Source of the DNA: Apostichopus japonicus | Lineage: Eukaryota; Echinodermata; Holothuroidea; Aspidochirotida; Stichopodidae | Assembly (NCBI RefSeq): GCF_037975245.1 | Contig: NC_092577.1 | Location: 7,779,001 to 7,843,000, forward strand | DNA: 64,000 nucleotides | Direction: 5' to 3' | Part shown: positions 22,293-33,505 of the stretch, one piece after another | Numbering within the stretch: position 1 is the first letter of the stretch | Layout of the letters: every line of letters begins with the position of its first letter | The notes under the pieces: generated by a model | What the model saw: only the letters and a program-made list of their open reading frames with translations | Told to the model about the DNA's origin: nothing | Database searches by the model: none | Position numbers and translations under genes: made by a program

Positions 22293-25177
22293 ATGATACT
22301 GCTTTATGATATATTAGTCATAGCCTTGCCCTTGCTCTATGTTATCGTTGAATATGCTATCTTCAGCATTCCGAGATTAACAAACTGGAGTCGGTAAGTA
22401 TGATGGTATTATTTATACTATAAGAAGTTAAAAAAAAAAACTGATTATATCATGTTAGATCTGCTCGAAACTCTGAGGTATACCTATACTTACGAATTTG
22501 ACGATGCTTGGTTGGTTGCCCCAACACAATAAACTTCTCTCTGTAAATTTTGCAGGCATGCGTGAGTTTAACGCAACTATTATAAATTAGTTCATGTCGT
22601 TTGGACAGTACGGGGATCCCGTGATGATGCGGTGGTCTGTTTCAATGTCCCATCGCCGCAGGTTGGACTAGTCTGCCGGTACCGATATTAAACATGTTAA
22701 CATATGACTGGCTACGTCCTGTCGTAATTATTTAAATTTTTTAATTATCTTTCGCATTTCTCTGCAACATGACCAATTGCACCGTCTCGTCTATACTTCT
22801 AATTTGTTATGGTTTATTTCGAAAAAAAAATGTCAGCTGGAAAGAACAACCGACTGTCGCCCTTGAACTGAGCAAACAGCAAGAAGGATACGATGAGAAA
22901 CAAGAAAAAGCAGATATCCACGGTAACTATAATATGATCGCGTCTTGTACATGTATAACATATGTAAATAGTATACGTTTAGCTCACTGTGATAATAGGC
23001 TGAAAGACCATTCTTAGTCATGTTATGTTTTTTTTGGCCTAACATGCAGCAACCCTCCTGTACGATGAGAAACGCGAAGACGCAGATATTCCTGGTAAAT
23101 ATAATCTGATCGTGTGTTTTACAAGTATCAAACATGTAAATATTATACGTTTGCCTCACTGTGATAATAGGTTATGGACCATTCTTAGTCATGTTATGTT
23201 TCCCCCCTCATATGCAGAAACCTTCCTGTACAATGAGAAACGCGAAGAAGGAGATATTCACGGTAACTATAATATTATCGTGTTTTGTATGCATGTATCA
23301 AACATGTAAATATCATAAGTTGATCTCACTGGGATAATAGGCTGAGAGATCATTCTTAGTTATGTTATGTTTTTTTCCCTCACATGCAGCAACCTTCATG
23401 TACGATGAGAAAAGCGAAGAAGCAAATATTGGCGTTAACTATAATATTATAGTGTCTTGTAAATGTATAGCACATGTTAATATTATACGTTTATCTCACT
23501 GTGATAATAGGCTGAGAGACCATTCTTAGTCATGTTATGTTTTTCCCCCGCATATGCAGCAACCTTCCTGTACGATGAGAAACGCGAAGAAGCAGATATT
23601 TGCGGTAACTATAATATTATAGTGTCCACTGTCATGTACATGTATAACACATGTAAATATTTTACGTTTATCTGGGACAATAGGCTGAAAGACCATTATT
23701 ATAGTCATGTTTATGTTTCCTCACTCACATGCAGCAACCTTCCTGTACAATGAGAAACGCGAAGAAGCAGTTATTCGTGGTAATTATAATATTATCGTGT
23801 TTATACATGTAAAACACAATGTTACCTAATACATAAAAAATGTGTCGAAATACAGTGGTAATATCGGTAGTCGTGGGGTTGAGGTGTATGTTGGGTGGGA
23901 GTTTATGGCTAATGATCACGTTTATAACCTGTAAGCCGACCAATGGCAGCTACTTTACGAGACTCCGCTAGCAATTATCCACATTTCGCTAGCAAAATTT
24001 AAAAGGAAATGACCTTGTTCGCGAGGAACATATTTAAAGGAAATGTGTTTCTTTTGTTCATGAAATTTCATCTTCCTTAGTATATATACCTTTTAATTAT
24101 AGTTCAAAGGAAACTTTCGTTTAACAAAGGGGCTAGTGGTATGCAAGTAAAAGATCCTTATGTTTACATACGGCTCTGGCATGTACTGGTGAATAGTGTT
24201 AGACACGTAGTTTTAGGCATGTTAACTTTTATCGAAGCGTTACATTCGTTTTTAGAAATTTAATAATTTTGTTGTCTTCAATATACTTAATCGTATTATC
24301 ACTACAGTCCCAACAAAGTGTTAATTACTGGTTAATTAACTTTAACGGTGTTCCAAAAATTAGATTTAGGCTTGTTAAAACAATGGAATTAAAGTCGGTG
24401 CTATGATTAGGCCTAAAGCATTACATGTTGGCCTAATGTATGGTACATATAGCCCTGCGCAGGGTAATGTAAAGATGAACCATACAAGTTTCGCCCGATC
24501 AGAGATACATAGATTCAGGAAGGGCGCCACTATTTTCAAACGGTTTTAATTCAGGGGATTCCCCGGTGTTCAAAGTCAACTGCTTTTTTATTTTTTCATG
24601 TCTTTTTCATTGTTTCTACAAAACATTTGTTCTTGAATATCGAGGGGTTTTCCTTTTTTTTAGGGTGGGGGGGGGGGAAGGGCTGCACAAGTTGGTTTTG
24701 CCTATGGTGTAAAATACCACACTCAGTTATATCCTTCAGGTATACCTCACCATGATAATAAGTTGCAGAGACCATTCTTAGTTATAGCATATATTTTGTC
24801 GTCACATGCAGCCGCATTCCTGTACGATGAAGACTTTGCCAAGCGTCCATGCCTGGAACCAATGAGACCGCGATACCTTGTCAAGTGGGAGGAGCTTAGT
24901 GACATAACTGACCACGGTCTAAATTTAGATCAGGTACGCAAACATATAGTTACATATAAGCAAAATAAGAAGCCAGTGCGCATGCAGGCTCAATCTTGGG
25001 TGACTGTCATTTCTTAAAGGATAACTTTAAGCACAAAATTAATTTGGAAATGATGTAAAACTTTTAAAAGAGTATTTGCCCTCAGTATATGTTGTATTTC
25101 TACAGCACATTGAAAATCCGAGAAAACGACTTGCTAAACGACTAAGGTTCATCGATCAAAGTGACTGGATTATGTAG
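22293..25177 (+). CDS. Unrecognised micro-exon gene: hydrophobic N-terminus plus tandem 15-residue exons
   Basis: Nine predicted exons: 22293-22393, 22837-22922, 23050-23094, 23218-23262, 23390-23434, 23560-23604, 23735-23779, 24812-24933 and 25106-25177. All phases agree (2, then 1 through the micro-exons, then 0), giving 201 residues and a TAG stop. Exon 1 encodes MILLYDILVIALPLLYVIVE and a short continuation, a signal-anchor or membrane segment. Exon 2 ends with YDEKQEKADIH. The five 45-nt exons encode variants of ATFLYDEKREEADIH. Exon 8 starts with the same motif (AAFLYDED) and continues YLVKWEELSDITDHGL. Exon 9 is basic (ENPRKRLAKRLRF) and ends SDWIM. Micro-exon acceptors are C/T tract plus ATGCAG, donors GTAACT or close. 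Exon 5 has TTAACT instead of GT and is probably skipped, which keeps frame. I do not recognise the protein. Start choice: first ATG before a GTAAGT donor. Confidence 0.6.
22880..23900 (+). repeat. Tandem array of about 170-bp exon-plus-intron units
   Basis: Units begin at 23050, 23218, 23390, 23560 and 23735 (spacing 168, 172, 170, 175). Each holds a 45-bp exon followed by TATAATATTATCGTGT, then CTCACTGTGATAATAGGCTG, then GACCATTCTTAGTCATG and the next acceptor. The exon 2 end (22880-22922) matches the 3' half of a unit and the exon 8 start (24812) the 5' half, so the array grew between them. The exon parts are better conserved in frame than random drift would give. Confidence 0.9.
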
Positions 25178-25279
25178 TTTAATACAGAGACCATTAGGAG
25201 ACCGCACATCTCCGGCCAAATGATATTTTTAACGATTTAGCGGACTGACGATAAAGATTTTTTGACTAAAACATATCAG

Positions 25280-25867
25280 GACCCAACCTTATGCCCAAAG
25301 ATATCCCTGAAAAACATACGGTATTCAATTTATATCACAAACAGATTGAAGGCTGGGAAGTCAACGAAATGTTTGCTACTAACGAGATTAACTTTGGTTA
25401 CAAATCAACCTTTGACAAGACTATGCCCGAGTACACGTAAGTTAAATTGAGAACTAAAGCTTTAACGTGACTATAATCAGTTCATTCTGTGGTAAAAAAC
25501 CATTACTGTACATTGTACTTATTTAATTATATCCAATTTTGAATGCATCACTTCACACTTTATCAAATTCCTTCAGAATTCCGTTGAACGATTCTATTAT
25601 GAAATGTATGAACCTGATTGCGAATGAGTATGTGCCTTTTTGTCCTCCTTATTAATAGCAAGTATATGTGTATTTCTCATCTTCATTAGGACCATACTGG
25701 AGAGGGAAGATACACCAGAGTACAAAATAAGATGGGAGAGGGCATGTCGTCTTGCGGATGAGATCGAAGCGAAAAAGAGAGCCGACCAAGCTCTCCAGGC
25801 CAGTCAACCAAAAAAGCGAAAAAGGAAGCCTCGTCGTTCGATCAAACGGGAACAATGCTCTTGTTAA
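25280..25867 (+). CDS. Ataxin-2-like LsmAD domain, two exons (5' end uncertain)
   Basis: Exon 25280-25436 (acceptor TATCAG, donor GTAAGT) and exon 25690-25867 (acceptor CATTAG, stop TAA) join in phase 2. The product carries GWEVNEMFATNEINFGYKST, TMPEYTTILEREDTPEY and ERACRLADEIEAKKRADQAL. These match the LsmAD domain of ataxin-2 proteins (GW..ndMF..NE.nfGv.STyd, LER, A..LA.EIE). The C-terminus is very basic (KKRKRKPRRSIKRE), a possible nuclear or RNA-binding tail. An AATAAA lies at 25877-25882, ten bases past the stop. No Lsm domain or PAM2 motif was found upstream or downstream, unlike full ataxin-2. The first exon needs an upstream phase-1 donor, which the micro-exons of the preceding gene have and its exons 8 and 9 do not. 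Confidence 0.7.
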
Positions 25868-25876
25868 TGCAATTAA

Positions 25877-25882
25877 AATAAA
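25877..25882 (+). terminator. Polyadenylation signal AATAAA
   Basis: Canonical hexamer ten bases after the LsmAD stop codon. A very short 3' UTR would result; use in vivo is inferred. Confidence 0.5.
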
Positions 25883-26240
25883 AATTCCCGCCATAAAACT
25901 ATTTACAGAATGCAAACATTTTCCAAAAATTGTCACTTCGATCAATTTATACATATAGGTATTGTTTATTGAATGTTCTAATAGAAGAAAATATGTCTTA
26001 TCATGGGGGTCATTTCTCTTTGTTAAGTGTAATTCCTGGGTTTTAAATTAAATACTCGAAAAATGCGGCAGCTTCGATTGGGTTGGACGGCTACATTACC
26101 ACTATATCCTATGGCAGCTGTAACTGACTTTCACGGTGTTTCTGTTGAATATCTTGTGTAGTTTCGATGTCTTCGGGAAGTGTATGTTAATGATAAGCAA
26201 ACGCATAGCAATCACTCACACAACGTAAGAAAATGAAGCT

Positions 26241-26580
26241 TGCAACTGCCGACAAAAAGACACTTGCCCACTAAATGGAAACTGCCAGGCATCAAACATC
26301 ATATACAAGGCCGAAGTGAAAACCACCGACAACTGCAAGATTTACATAGGTCTAACAGAAACCCCTTTCAAGCTTAGATATGGCAACCACAAGATGTCAT
26401 TCAACCACAAAAAAAAAACAACAACAACAAAACGCAACGGAACTCACAAAGCACATCTGGCAGCTGGAGCAGAAAAACAAACCATTCACCATCAATTGGT
26501 GAATCATTACAGTCAAATGTTCTCGAACAAAACTAACTATACTCCTCATCGTACAAATGGAGTAAAAGCTTACGTTTTGT
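26241..26580 (+). pseudogene. Retroelement GIY-YIG endonuclease fragment (Penelope-like)
   Basis: The plus strand reads CNCRQKDTCPLNGNC, then NIIYKAEVKT, CKIYIGLTETPFKLRYGNHK and SFNHKK. The IIYKA...YIGLTE pair is a GIY-YIG nuclease signature, preceded by a Cys cluster. This arrangement is seen at the C-terminus of Penelope-like and related retroelement proteins. After an A-run and CAA triplets the frame shifts, and the expected ELTKHIWQLEQKNKPFTINW continues in another frame before decaying. No reverse transcriptase was found nearby, so it is a dead 3' fragment. Confidence 0.75.
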
Positions 26581-26589
26581 GAAATTTGA

Positions 26590-28778
26590 TGTGTGTTCTG
26601 TTTTATTTGTTTCTTAATTTAATGATTATTATCAGTTGTTAAACACTTTACTATTATTAGACTTTATTATGATTACACCTAATTATTATAACCGATTATT
26701 ATCACTATTTAAACACTCAAACACTAAAAAAGTGTATTGATGAAGAATCATAACCCCATCATTGAACTTTGTATCAATCTACCATACATCTCTTGCTTGG
26801 GATGCTGTTAACGAGACGATATATATCTTTTACTGTAGACCTGCACCAAACAGGTTTACAAACAAAAACCTCTATCATAGGTCATTTGAATGCAAGAGGG
26901 GAACAATATTTAATTAAGCTGGGTCCATTTCTTGAAAGGTTGTTATTCGAAACAAGTTTACCGGGATATGTTTACAAAATAAGCTAGGTTGATTGTACAT
27001 TGAAATGTCGAAACTGTAACACATCGTCCATTCGCTCTGGTCCTAATTAACCTCCAAATCAAGATAACAAATTCATCTGGTTACAGTTTGAAGATGACCT
27101 CAACCATCTAAATTGTTACATCACATATTCATGTGTGCTGCATTTACATGGAACGCCAAACAATCCGGAGTGTTCATGAAAGTGAGTTTATAGGGCCACA
27201 CGATACAAATGGTGTGCATCCTCAAATCAACGATCTATACTTTCATAAAACAATTACCGAGGATAAAGCTTAGGAAATAATCGCAGGAGCCTGCTCCACT
27301 TAACCAGATTGAAGACACTCGGCTACAAAGACATTGACATTTGTGTATAGACTTAACAGAACCTTCAAGAATAACTCCAAGCTTGGTAAAAAAAATATTT
27401 TGGTTGTCATTACAAATATTTTAGATTACATCTTCAAGTTAGTATACATGTGCTAACATTAACACTGCAGTAGAATTTAGTAAGCAGACGAAGAAATGAA
27501 ACGGACCACAGAATCTTTGATCTTTTTATTTTATTTTAGTCGATATCGCGATTTCACGGCGGTTCTGAAGGGATAAACAAGATATAGACTTACTGCTTTA
27601 GTATATAACACGACATTCAAACAATTTGGTATTCTTTGTCAAGGTGTCTTGTGAGTAAGACTAAATCAACGTAGTTCTGACATTTCTTTAATCAAGATTT
27701 TACAGGTTAGCTCAACTTATCAACTCCATAGAGTCATATGTTTGATGTGTTGTCAAGTTTATTGCAAAGCGACAACTCGACAAATTTCTGAAAGTTTGAA
27801 CCTCGAAAACAATAAGCAATTTTTATTCTGATGATGTCGTGCTTTACTGACACAGTAAGTCTACATCTTGGTTTTCCAAACCTTCATACAATTCATACAC
27901 AATAACAAATTAGAGTAAACATTTTCAAATCAAACTTATCTCTATGGTTTTTGTAGTCGCAAGTTACATATGAATTTGGTACAATTAAGTTATAAAATGG
28001 ATACCAGACTGCAACAAACTAAATATGGGTTCATTTATTTTTTGACAAACGAGGACATGTTGTACTGTATGACAGGTACAATGTTAGGTGTTTTGAAACG
28101 AAAACATAAGGTCCGTGTTAATACTCTCTAGTAGGATTACGGAAACATTGACTTTTCCAAGTTAATCACGTGGAACAGCGCATCGAATACGAACTGTATG
28201 GCTAATTAACTATATTCTGTCACATTACCTATGTTTATTATACAAACAGATCTCTCATTACCTTTGTTTAATCACGTGAATGGTAAAAACGGTAAAAGAA
28301 AGCTAGAAAACGAAAAGACAAAAGAACGAAAAGGGAATAAAGAAAGAACAATAGAAAAATGGCAATTACGGAAACATATATAAACAATGTGTTATATCGG
28401 ATATAATATATACAAATTAAAACAGCTATTCATGAAAGTCGATTTAGAGTTAATTTTAAATTGTCCTTTCTTAGCAATTTTCTATTGGAAGATAACCCCA
28501 GAAATGGGTACAATAATATATGCACAAAGAGGGGATAACATGAAAGGACCTGTTTGTTTGCTTGCAAGAGTCTTAAAGCTTGGACAATTAAAGCCAAACA
28601 TTAGAAACTGCAAAGACGTGGTTACAACAAAATAACGATATTTTCATGTTCTTACAGTGTTACAGGCTCCTAAGTAATCTCAATAATTTGTATGATTTTT
28701 GCAACAATTAGTTGTATTATAAATCAATATCATAGAATATTATAAATTAATCTAAGAATCATAGTATAGAACTGCCTG
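26590..28778. other. No feature recognised
   Basis: AT-rich sequence with no domain-bearing frames or clear repeats. The 82-codon frame at 28387-28635 has no recognised domain or splice context. Confidence 0.4.
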
Positions 28779-28783
28779 GTGTG

Positions 28784-29739
28784 TGTGCATATCTGGTGTG
28801 TGCAGAATATTTGGAAAAGTTGAGAAGCTTCTAGAAGAGTTAGAACATTTGAGAACAATTTAGAACATCTCAACAAGGTACACATTGGAACATGCTAGAA
28901 CATTGGAGTGCTGCCAAGGGGACATCCCCTGTGCTATTTTTAGAACACTAGGTGAGGATTTCCTGGAAAGGTGAAGTGACCTTTTGGATTGGTTGAACTG
29001 AGCTGGAGCTACTGTAAGATGCTTCTAGAATGGATGGACATTGCAAGATCTTTCTGGACTTGTGAAAATGCTATATAAGCACCTGATAATTTGAGATCAA
29101 GAGTTTTTAACCATCTTGGCTCCAGGGGTTTAATAACCTCTCGCTCAAGTGAATCCTACAATTCCAGTGTGAGTAAATACTCACTTAGTTTGACAGTAAA
29201 GTTGTAGCTGTCTTTTCATTAGTGGATTTGCTACAAGTTTACCGGCTTCGAAGTCGCCCATCGTTGTGTAGCCGTCTTCGGTTCTGTGCCAGTCAGCACT
29301 ACTTATTGTGGCCTCTGAGTTACCCAAGGACAGGAATCCAAGGATAAACAAGCTGCAAGCACAACTTGGACATACATTAGTAGTCGACCTCCGAAGTGGA
29401 AGTCATCAAGCTGGGAGCTGGATTTCTTCAATATTGGACATTCGTCCGTCTACAAGTTTCGCTGGAATATTCGCCAGGACTTTTTGTCACTGCGCTCGCG
29501 TCGCGGCACACACCAGGTCGTGAGTAAATTATAGTATAACTTATTAAATCTGTTTTAGTGTAAACTGCTTAGATATTGATAAATGATCTTTGTTTGATTT
29601 TAACTACCTTGAACACACAATTAAATAAATACTTATTGTTATATTTAAAGTTAAATTTTACAGTGTGCTGTTTAGTCATTTGAGTTGTGAACCCAAGGGG
29701 AGGTGTATTCTGGCCTTGATCGAGTTGATCGTAACAACA
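28784..29739 (+). mobile_element. Probable solo LTR of an LTR retrotransposon
   Basis: The segment starts TGTGCATATC and ends GTAACAACA, so it has TG...CA ends. GTGTG occurs on both sides (28779-28783 and 29740-29744) as a candidate 5-bp target duplication, though the left one sits in a GT-rich stretch. Inside are a TATA box (CTATATAAGC, 29071), a GTGAGTAAATACTCAC dyad near 29169 and an AATAAA near 29625. No gag/pol or primer-binding site follows, which is why a solo LTR is inferred. The 71-codon frame at 29308-29523 lies inside it and is not treated as a gene. Confidence 0.5.
29071..29080 (+). promoter_or_regulatory. TATA box of the putative LTR
   Basis: CTATATAAGC, about 290 bp into the putative LTR, followed by a region suited to a transcription start. 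Inference from position and sequence. Confidence 0.4.
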
Positions 29740-29744
29740 GTGTG

Positions 29745-31719
29745 TAAAATATTCTGAAATAATTTGCGATCATAAAACCTATGATCAAATATTTCGAGTG
29801 AATTTTTGAACTACTATTGGTATCAGCCATGACTAAACTACAAGACCTACGATATATACAAGTACGATCATTGATTTCAAGCTTCAGTACACTAAATGTT
29901 CATATTGTCATTATCTTGTTCGAATTATGATTGAATGACGTAACAGACTCGTCACTTGATTGTCTTTTATCGGCTGTATTGGAACTTAAGGGATGATACA
30001 TATGTAAAGTATACATGAATATAAAAGTCTAGCTCGCGTAGTAATAAGATAAAGGAGAGTACAATAGAAAGCCAATCATTATCTTTAAATTAACTGTAGT
30101 AGAAAAGTACAAAATATTAATATTATATTACGTAATATACACGTCATCGTAAACCATACCACATATTATGTTTACAGTAGGCTTTAAAATCCATAGATTA
30201 CAGAAAGAACAGTGGAAAATAAACAAAGGAAAAAGCAAAAGCAAAAAAAAGCGCAAAGCACCCCCACCCCTACAAAAACAAATAAAAACAATTAAAAAAT
30301 TGAAAATAAAACTGGTAGCTGTAAGTGAATGTAAATGTTGAATAAACTGTCATTACTAGTAACAACAAACGGTAACAGGAAATATTTAAGCTAAATAGGG
30401 AAAAAATACAAAGTAAATGACTTCATGTTAACTGGAAATGTCTTGAAGTTCGATATACACCAAAACGTCCTCCATTTTATTTTTCTTCAGAAGGACAAGT
30501 TCGATAGAACAGATCAATTTTAGTGTAACATGCAATCTGCTGATCTATGATATATATCATAGTGTCGCCAACACATTTGATGTATTATCTATAAGATATC
30601 TTTATGAAAAAACGCAAACAGTAAAAAAAACTATTTTTTTTAACGATTACGAAGTTAATAAAACTATACGTATAAGTTTCATGTAAATGTCGAAATACAA
30701 AAGTAAGCATTGAAGGTTAAATGATTTGACTGAGATCTTACATTGGTAGATTACACAACCAGCTTCACAATTGGTTATTCTCTGTAAAAGATATACAATT
30801 TTCTCTGTAAAAGACAAACAACGTTAATCCTCACTCCCACCCTAAGGTTCACGAATTCCAAAGTGATTATTCTGATCCGTCTTGAACGTTGAAAATGTTA
30901 CATAAAAATATGACAAATGGGTTTCCTAACTTGAAGTAAGTTAGGTGGGATTAATCGATTGGGATGTTCAATTAAGAATGACTTTATTAGCTGGGAGGAG
31001 GCCTTGGCTCTGGTGATGGGTAGGATTAGGAATTCGGTGGACAGAGTGCTTGTGTCCGAAAGGTACAGCACAGTCACCGGGTGGTCTCTAATTTAGGTTG
31101 ATTCTCCCGGGGAGGGTGATACCAAGTCTTGAGGTCAAGCTCTCCGCCGTCTTTCTCTGTTTTGTTTCTTGATATTTTTCTGCTTCCAAATGTTGAAGGT
31201 ATCTGTCTGTCTTTATGCCTACCGTATTCTATCCACTTTCATATATTTTAATGGTTCCTCCTACATTTTTTCCTACCTGCAGGGGCTGCATTCTGTCCAT
31301 CTCGGACAGGATTACATCCCCTACCTATATTATATCTAGTGTTTTCACATAAAATCGGAAATGAACGACATAGAAGAAAGGTAAAGCATCTCGACATAGC
31401 CTAACAAGACTGAAAAAAAAGCAAAATATGAACTGATAATAGTTGTTGAATGAGTAAAGATATCATAATGAATAATTAATAATATTAATACATATTCAAA
31501 TTTAAAACAAAATTGTCACGTACATTTTATTTTGACCACAAATTTGTGTATTTTTGGTCAACTTGTAATTTCCAGAATCTTAGGTCAACTCGGCATTTCT
31601 ATTATCTGGTGGTACCGTAAAGAGTGGTTTAACGATTGACTATACATTCATTTAAAAAAACAGAAACATTAAAGAACTGAGACAAGAATAACACTCATTG
31701 CCTCTGATTTCAGAACTAT
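29745..31719. other. No gene recognised; possible decayed tRNA-like SINE near 31000-31110
   Basis: Mostly AT-rich. Around 31000-31110 a GC-richer patch contains CTTGTGTCCGAAAGG and, downstream, AGGTTGATTCTCCCGGG, which resembles a pol III box B. A box A with proper spacing is not convincing, so a SINE is only suggested. Confidence 0.25.
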
Positions 31720-31724
31720 TTGGT

Positions 31725-32010
31725 GTTACCATTACGTAACATCAGTATTGTATTACAATTAAGTAACATCAGTATGGTTGTACCATTAAGTAACATCAGT
31801 ATGGTATTACCATTAAGTAACATCAGTAAGGTTGTACCATTACGTAACGTCAGTATGGTATTACCATTAAGTAACATCAGTATGGTATTACCATTACGTA
31901 ACATCAGTATGTTATTACCATTATGTAATATCAGTATGGTATTACCATTACGAAACATCAGTCTGGTAAAACCATTACGTAACATCAATATGGAATTACC
32001 ATGACATTAC
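31725..32010. repeat. 27-bp minisatellite, about 10 copies
   Basis: Units of ACCATTAAGTAACATCAGTA followed by TGGTATT. Because 27 is a multiple of three, both strands remain open for about 90 codons, which explains the frames at 31716-31988 and 31720-32004. No start context or domain supports a gene. Confidence 0.9.
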
Positions 32011-32089
32011 ATCAGTTGAACTCTTACTGCGTAGTATATTCTGAGAAAATGCAGCAAAAATATCATAAATTACATTACAATGTGACATC

Positions 32090-32330
32090 TGATAGTCCGT
32101 TTAGTGCAGCATGCGAGAACAATTACACATTCACTACTTTATTTATCACTTGTTAATCCATTTAATGTAACAATGAATTATACATTCACTATATTATATA
32201 TCAGTAGTTGATCCGTTTAATGTAACAAGGAATTATACATTCATTATAGTATGTATCAGTAGTTGATCCGTCTAATATAACAAGGAATGACACATTCGAT
32301 ATATTATTTAGCTTTAGTTAATCATTGCAA
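32090..32330. repeat. About 60-bp tandem repeat, 4 degenerate copies
   Basis: Units contain GTTGATCCGTTTAATGTAAC and AATTATACATTCACTATA. The array lies directly after the 27-bp minisatellite and shares some words with it (ACATCAG/TATCAG, TAATGTAAC). Confidence 0.75.
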
Positions 32331-33179
32331 ATTCATAACTTGATCATGACCTACATTCACTATGATATTACGCAATGACATTTAATATTTATGTTAAAGA
32401 ACATGATTACACATTCTCTGTCTATATAACAGCAGTAAATCCGTTCCATATGTCACGTGATTGAACAATCGCTAGATGAAGAAGTAGCAGTTAATGCGTT
32501 CTATACGTCACGTGTCTACAACAAATAATGAGTTCAGCAGAAATGGAAGGCAAGGTCCTCTCAAGATTTATTTTAATGTTATTTGAAACGAAAAGACAAG
32601 CATCGTTGATAATTAATATCTACTTCTAAAATATGATAAGTAATCAGAAAGTAAAACACGGTTTACCAATGATAAATGATGAGTTGAACACAAAGATTGG
32701 GGGACGTTGGTTGTTCTCATACGCGTTAGATCGACAACTTAACCAAATGGCCCGGTCGTTCTGCAAACCACCTGATTGAAGATGGCAGACGTTGGATTAA
32801 TATTATTAAGTATTGTGAACCTCATAATGTGTAGAATCTTGGAGGAGGTCATCGGGCCAACATGGCTTAGACTATTGATTGGTTAACTAAATAAAACAGT
32901 CTGCTATGGAATCTCCAGAGACATTACTGAGAAGAATGTCAGTCTATCTGCTCTCTCTGTCTTTCCACCCCCTCCCCTCTCTCCCTTTCTTTGTCTAACT
33001 GTCTCTCCACCTCTCTGTCTCCCTCTCTCTGGAGAGTACACGTTAGACGGTCTGCTGTTCCTCGTGGAGATAACTCTAGTTCAAATATGTAACCTAGAAA
33101 GAAACAAATTATTACTGTTCAAAGTGTTGTCACCTCGACAAACTGTTGCAGTTAATGAAGGGTTGACACAAAACAACAT

Positions 33180-33505
33180 ATATCACCTGCTACACATACT
33201 AACGGAGATCCCTGCAACACATAATAACAGGCATCACCTGCTACACATACTAACGGAGATCTATGCTACACATAATAACAGGCATCACCTGCTACATAGA
33301 CTGAATGAGATCCATGCTACACATAGTAACAGGCATCACCTGCTACACATACTAACGGAGATCCCTGCAACACATACTAACAGGCATCACCTGCTACATA
33401 GACTGAAGGAGATCCATGCTACACATAATAACAGGCATCACCTGCTACACATACAAACGGAAATCCATGCTACATAATAACAGGCACCACCTGCTACATA
33501 GACTG
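33180..33505. repeat. 51-bp minisatellite, about 6 copies
   Basis: Units of AGGCATCACCTGCTACACAT followed by ACTAACGGAGATCCATGCTA and ACACATAATAAC. Alternate units read CATAGACTGAA in place of CATACTAACGG, a higher-order pattern. The period keeps one frame open as a 17-residue repeat (HHLLHILTEIPATHNNR), giving the 137-codon frame from 33064. Expression of that frame is not supported. Confidence 0.9.

Noticed and set aside
31716-32004. Periodic 9-residue frames on both strands
   Set aside because: 27-bp minisatellite; no start context, domain or splice evidence.
33064-33477. 137-codon frame with 17-residue repeats
   Set aside because: 51-bp minisatellite. The non-repeat start of about 39 residues has no recognisable signal or domain.
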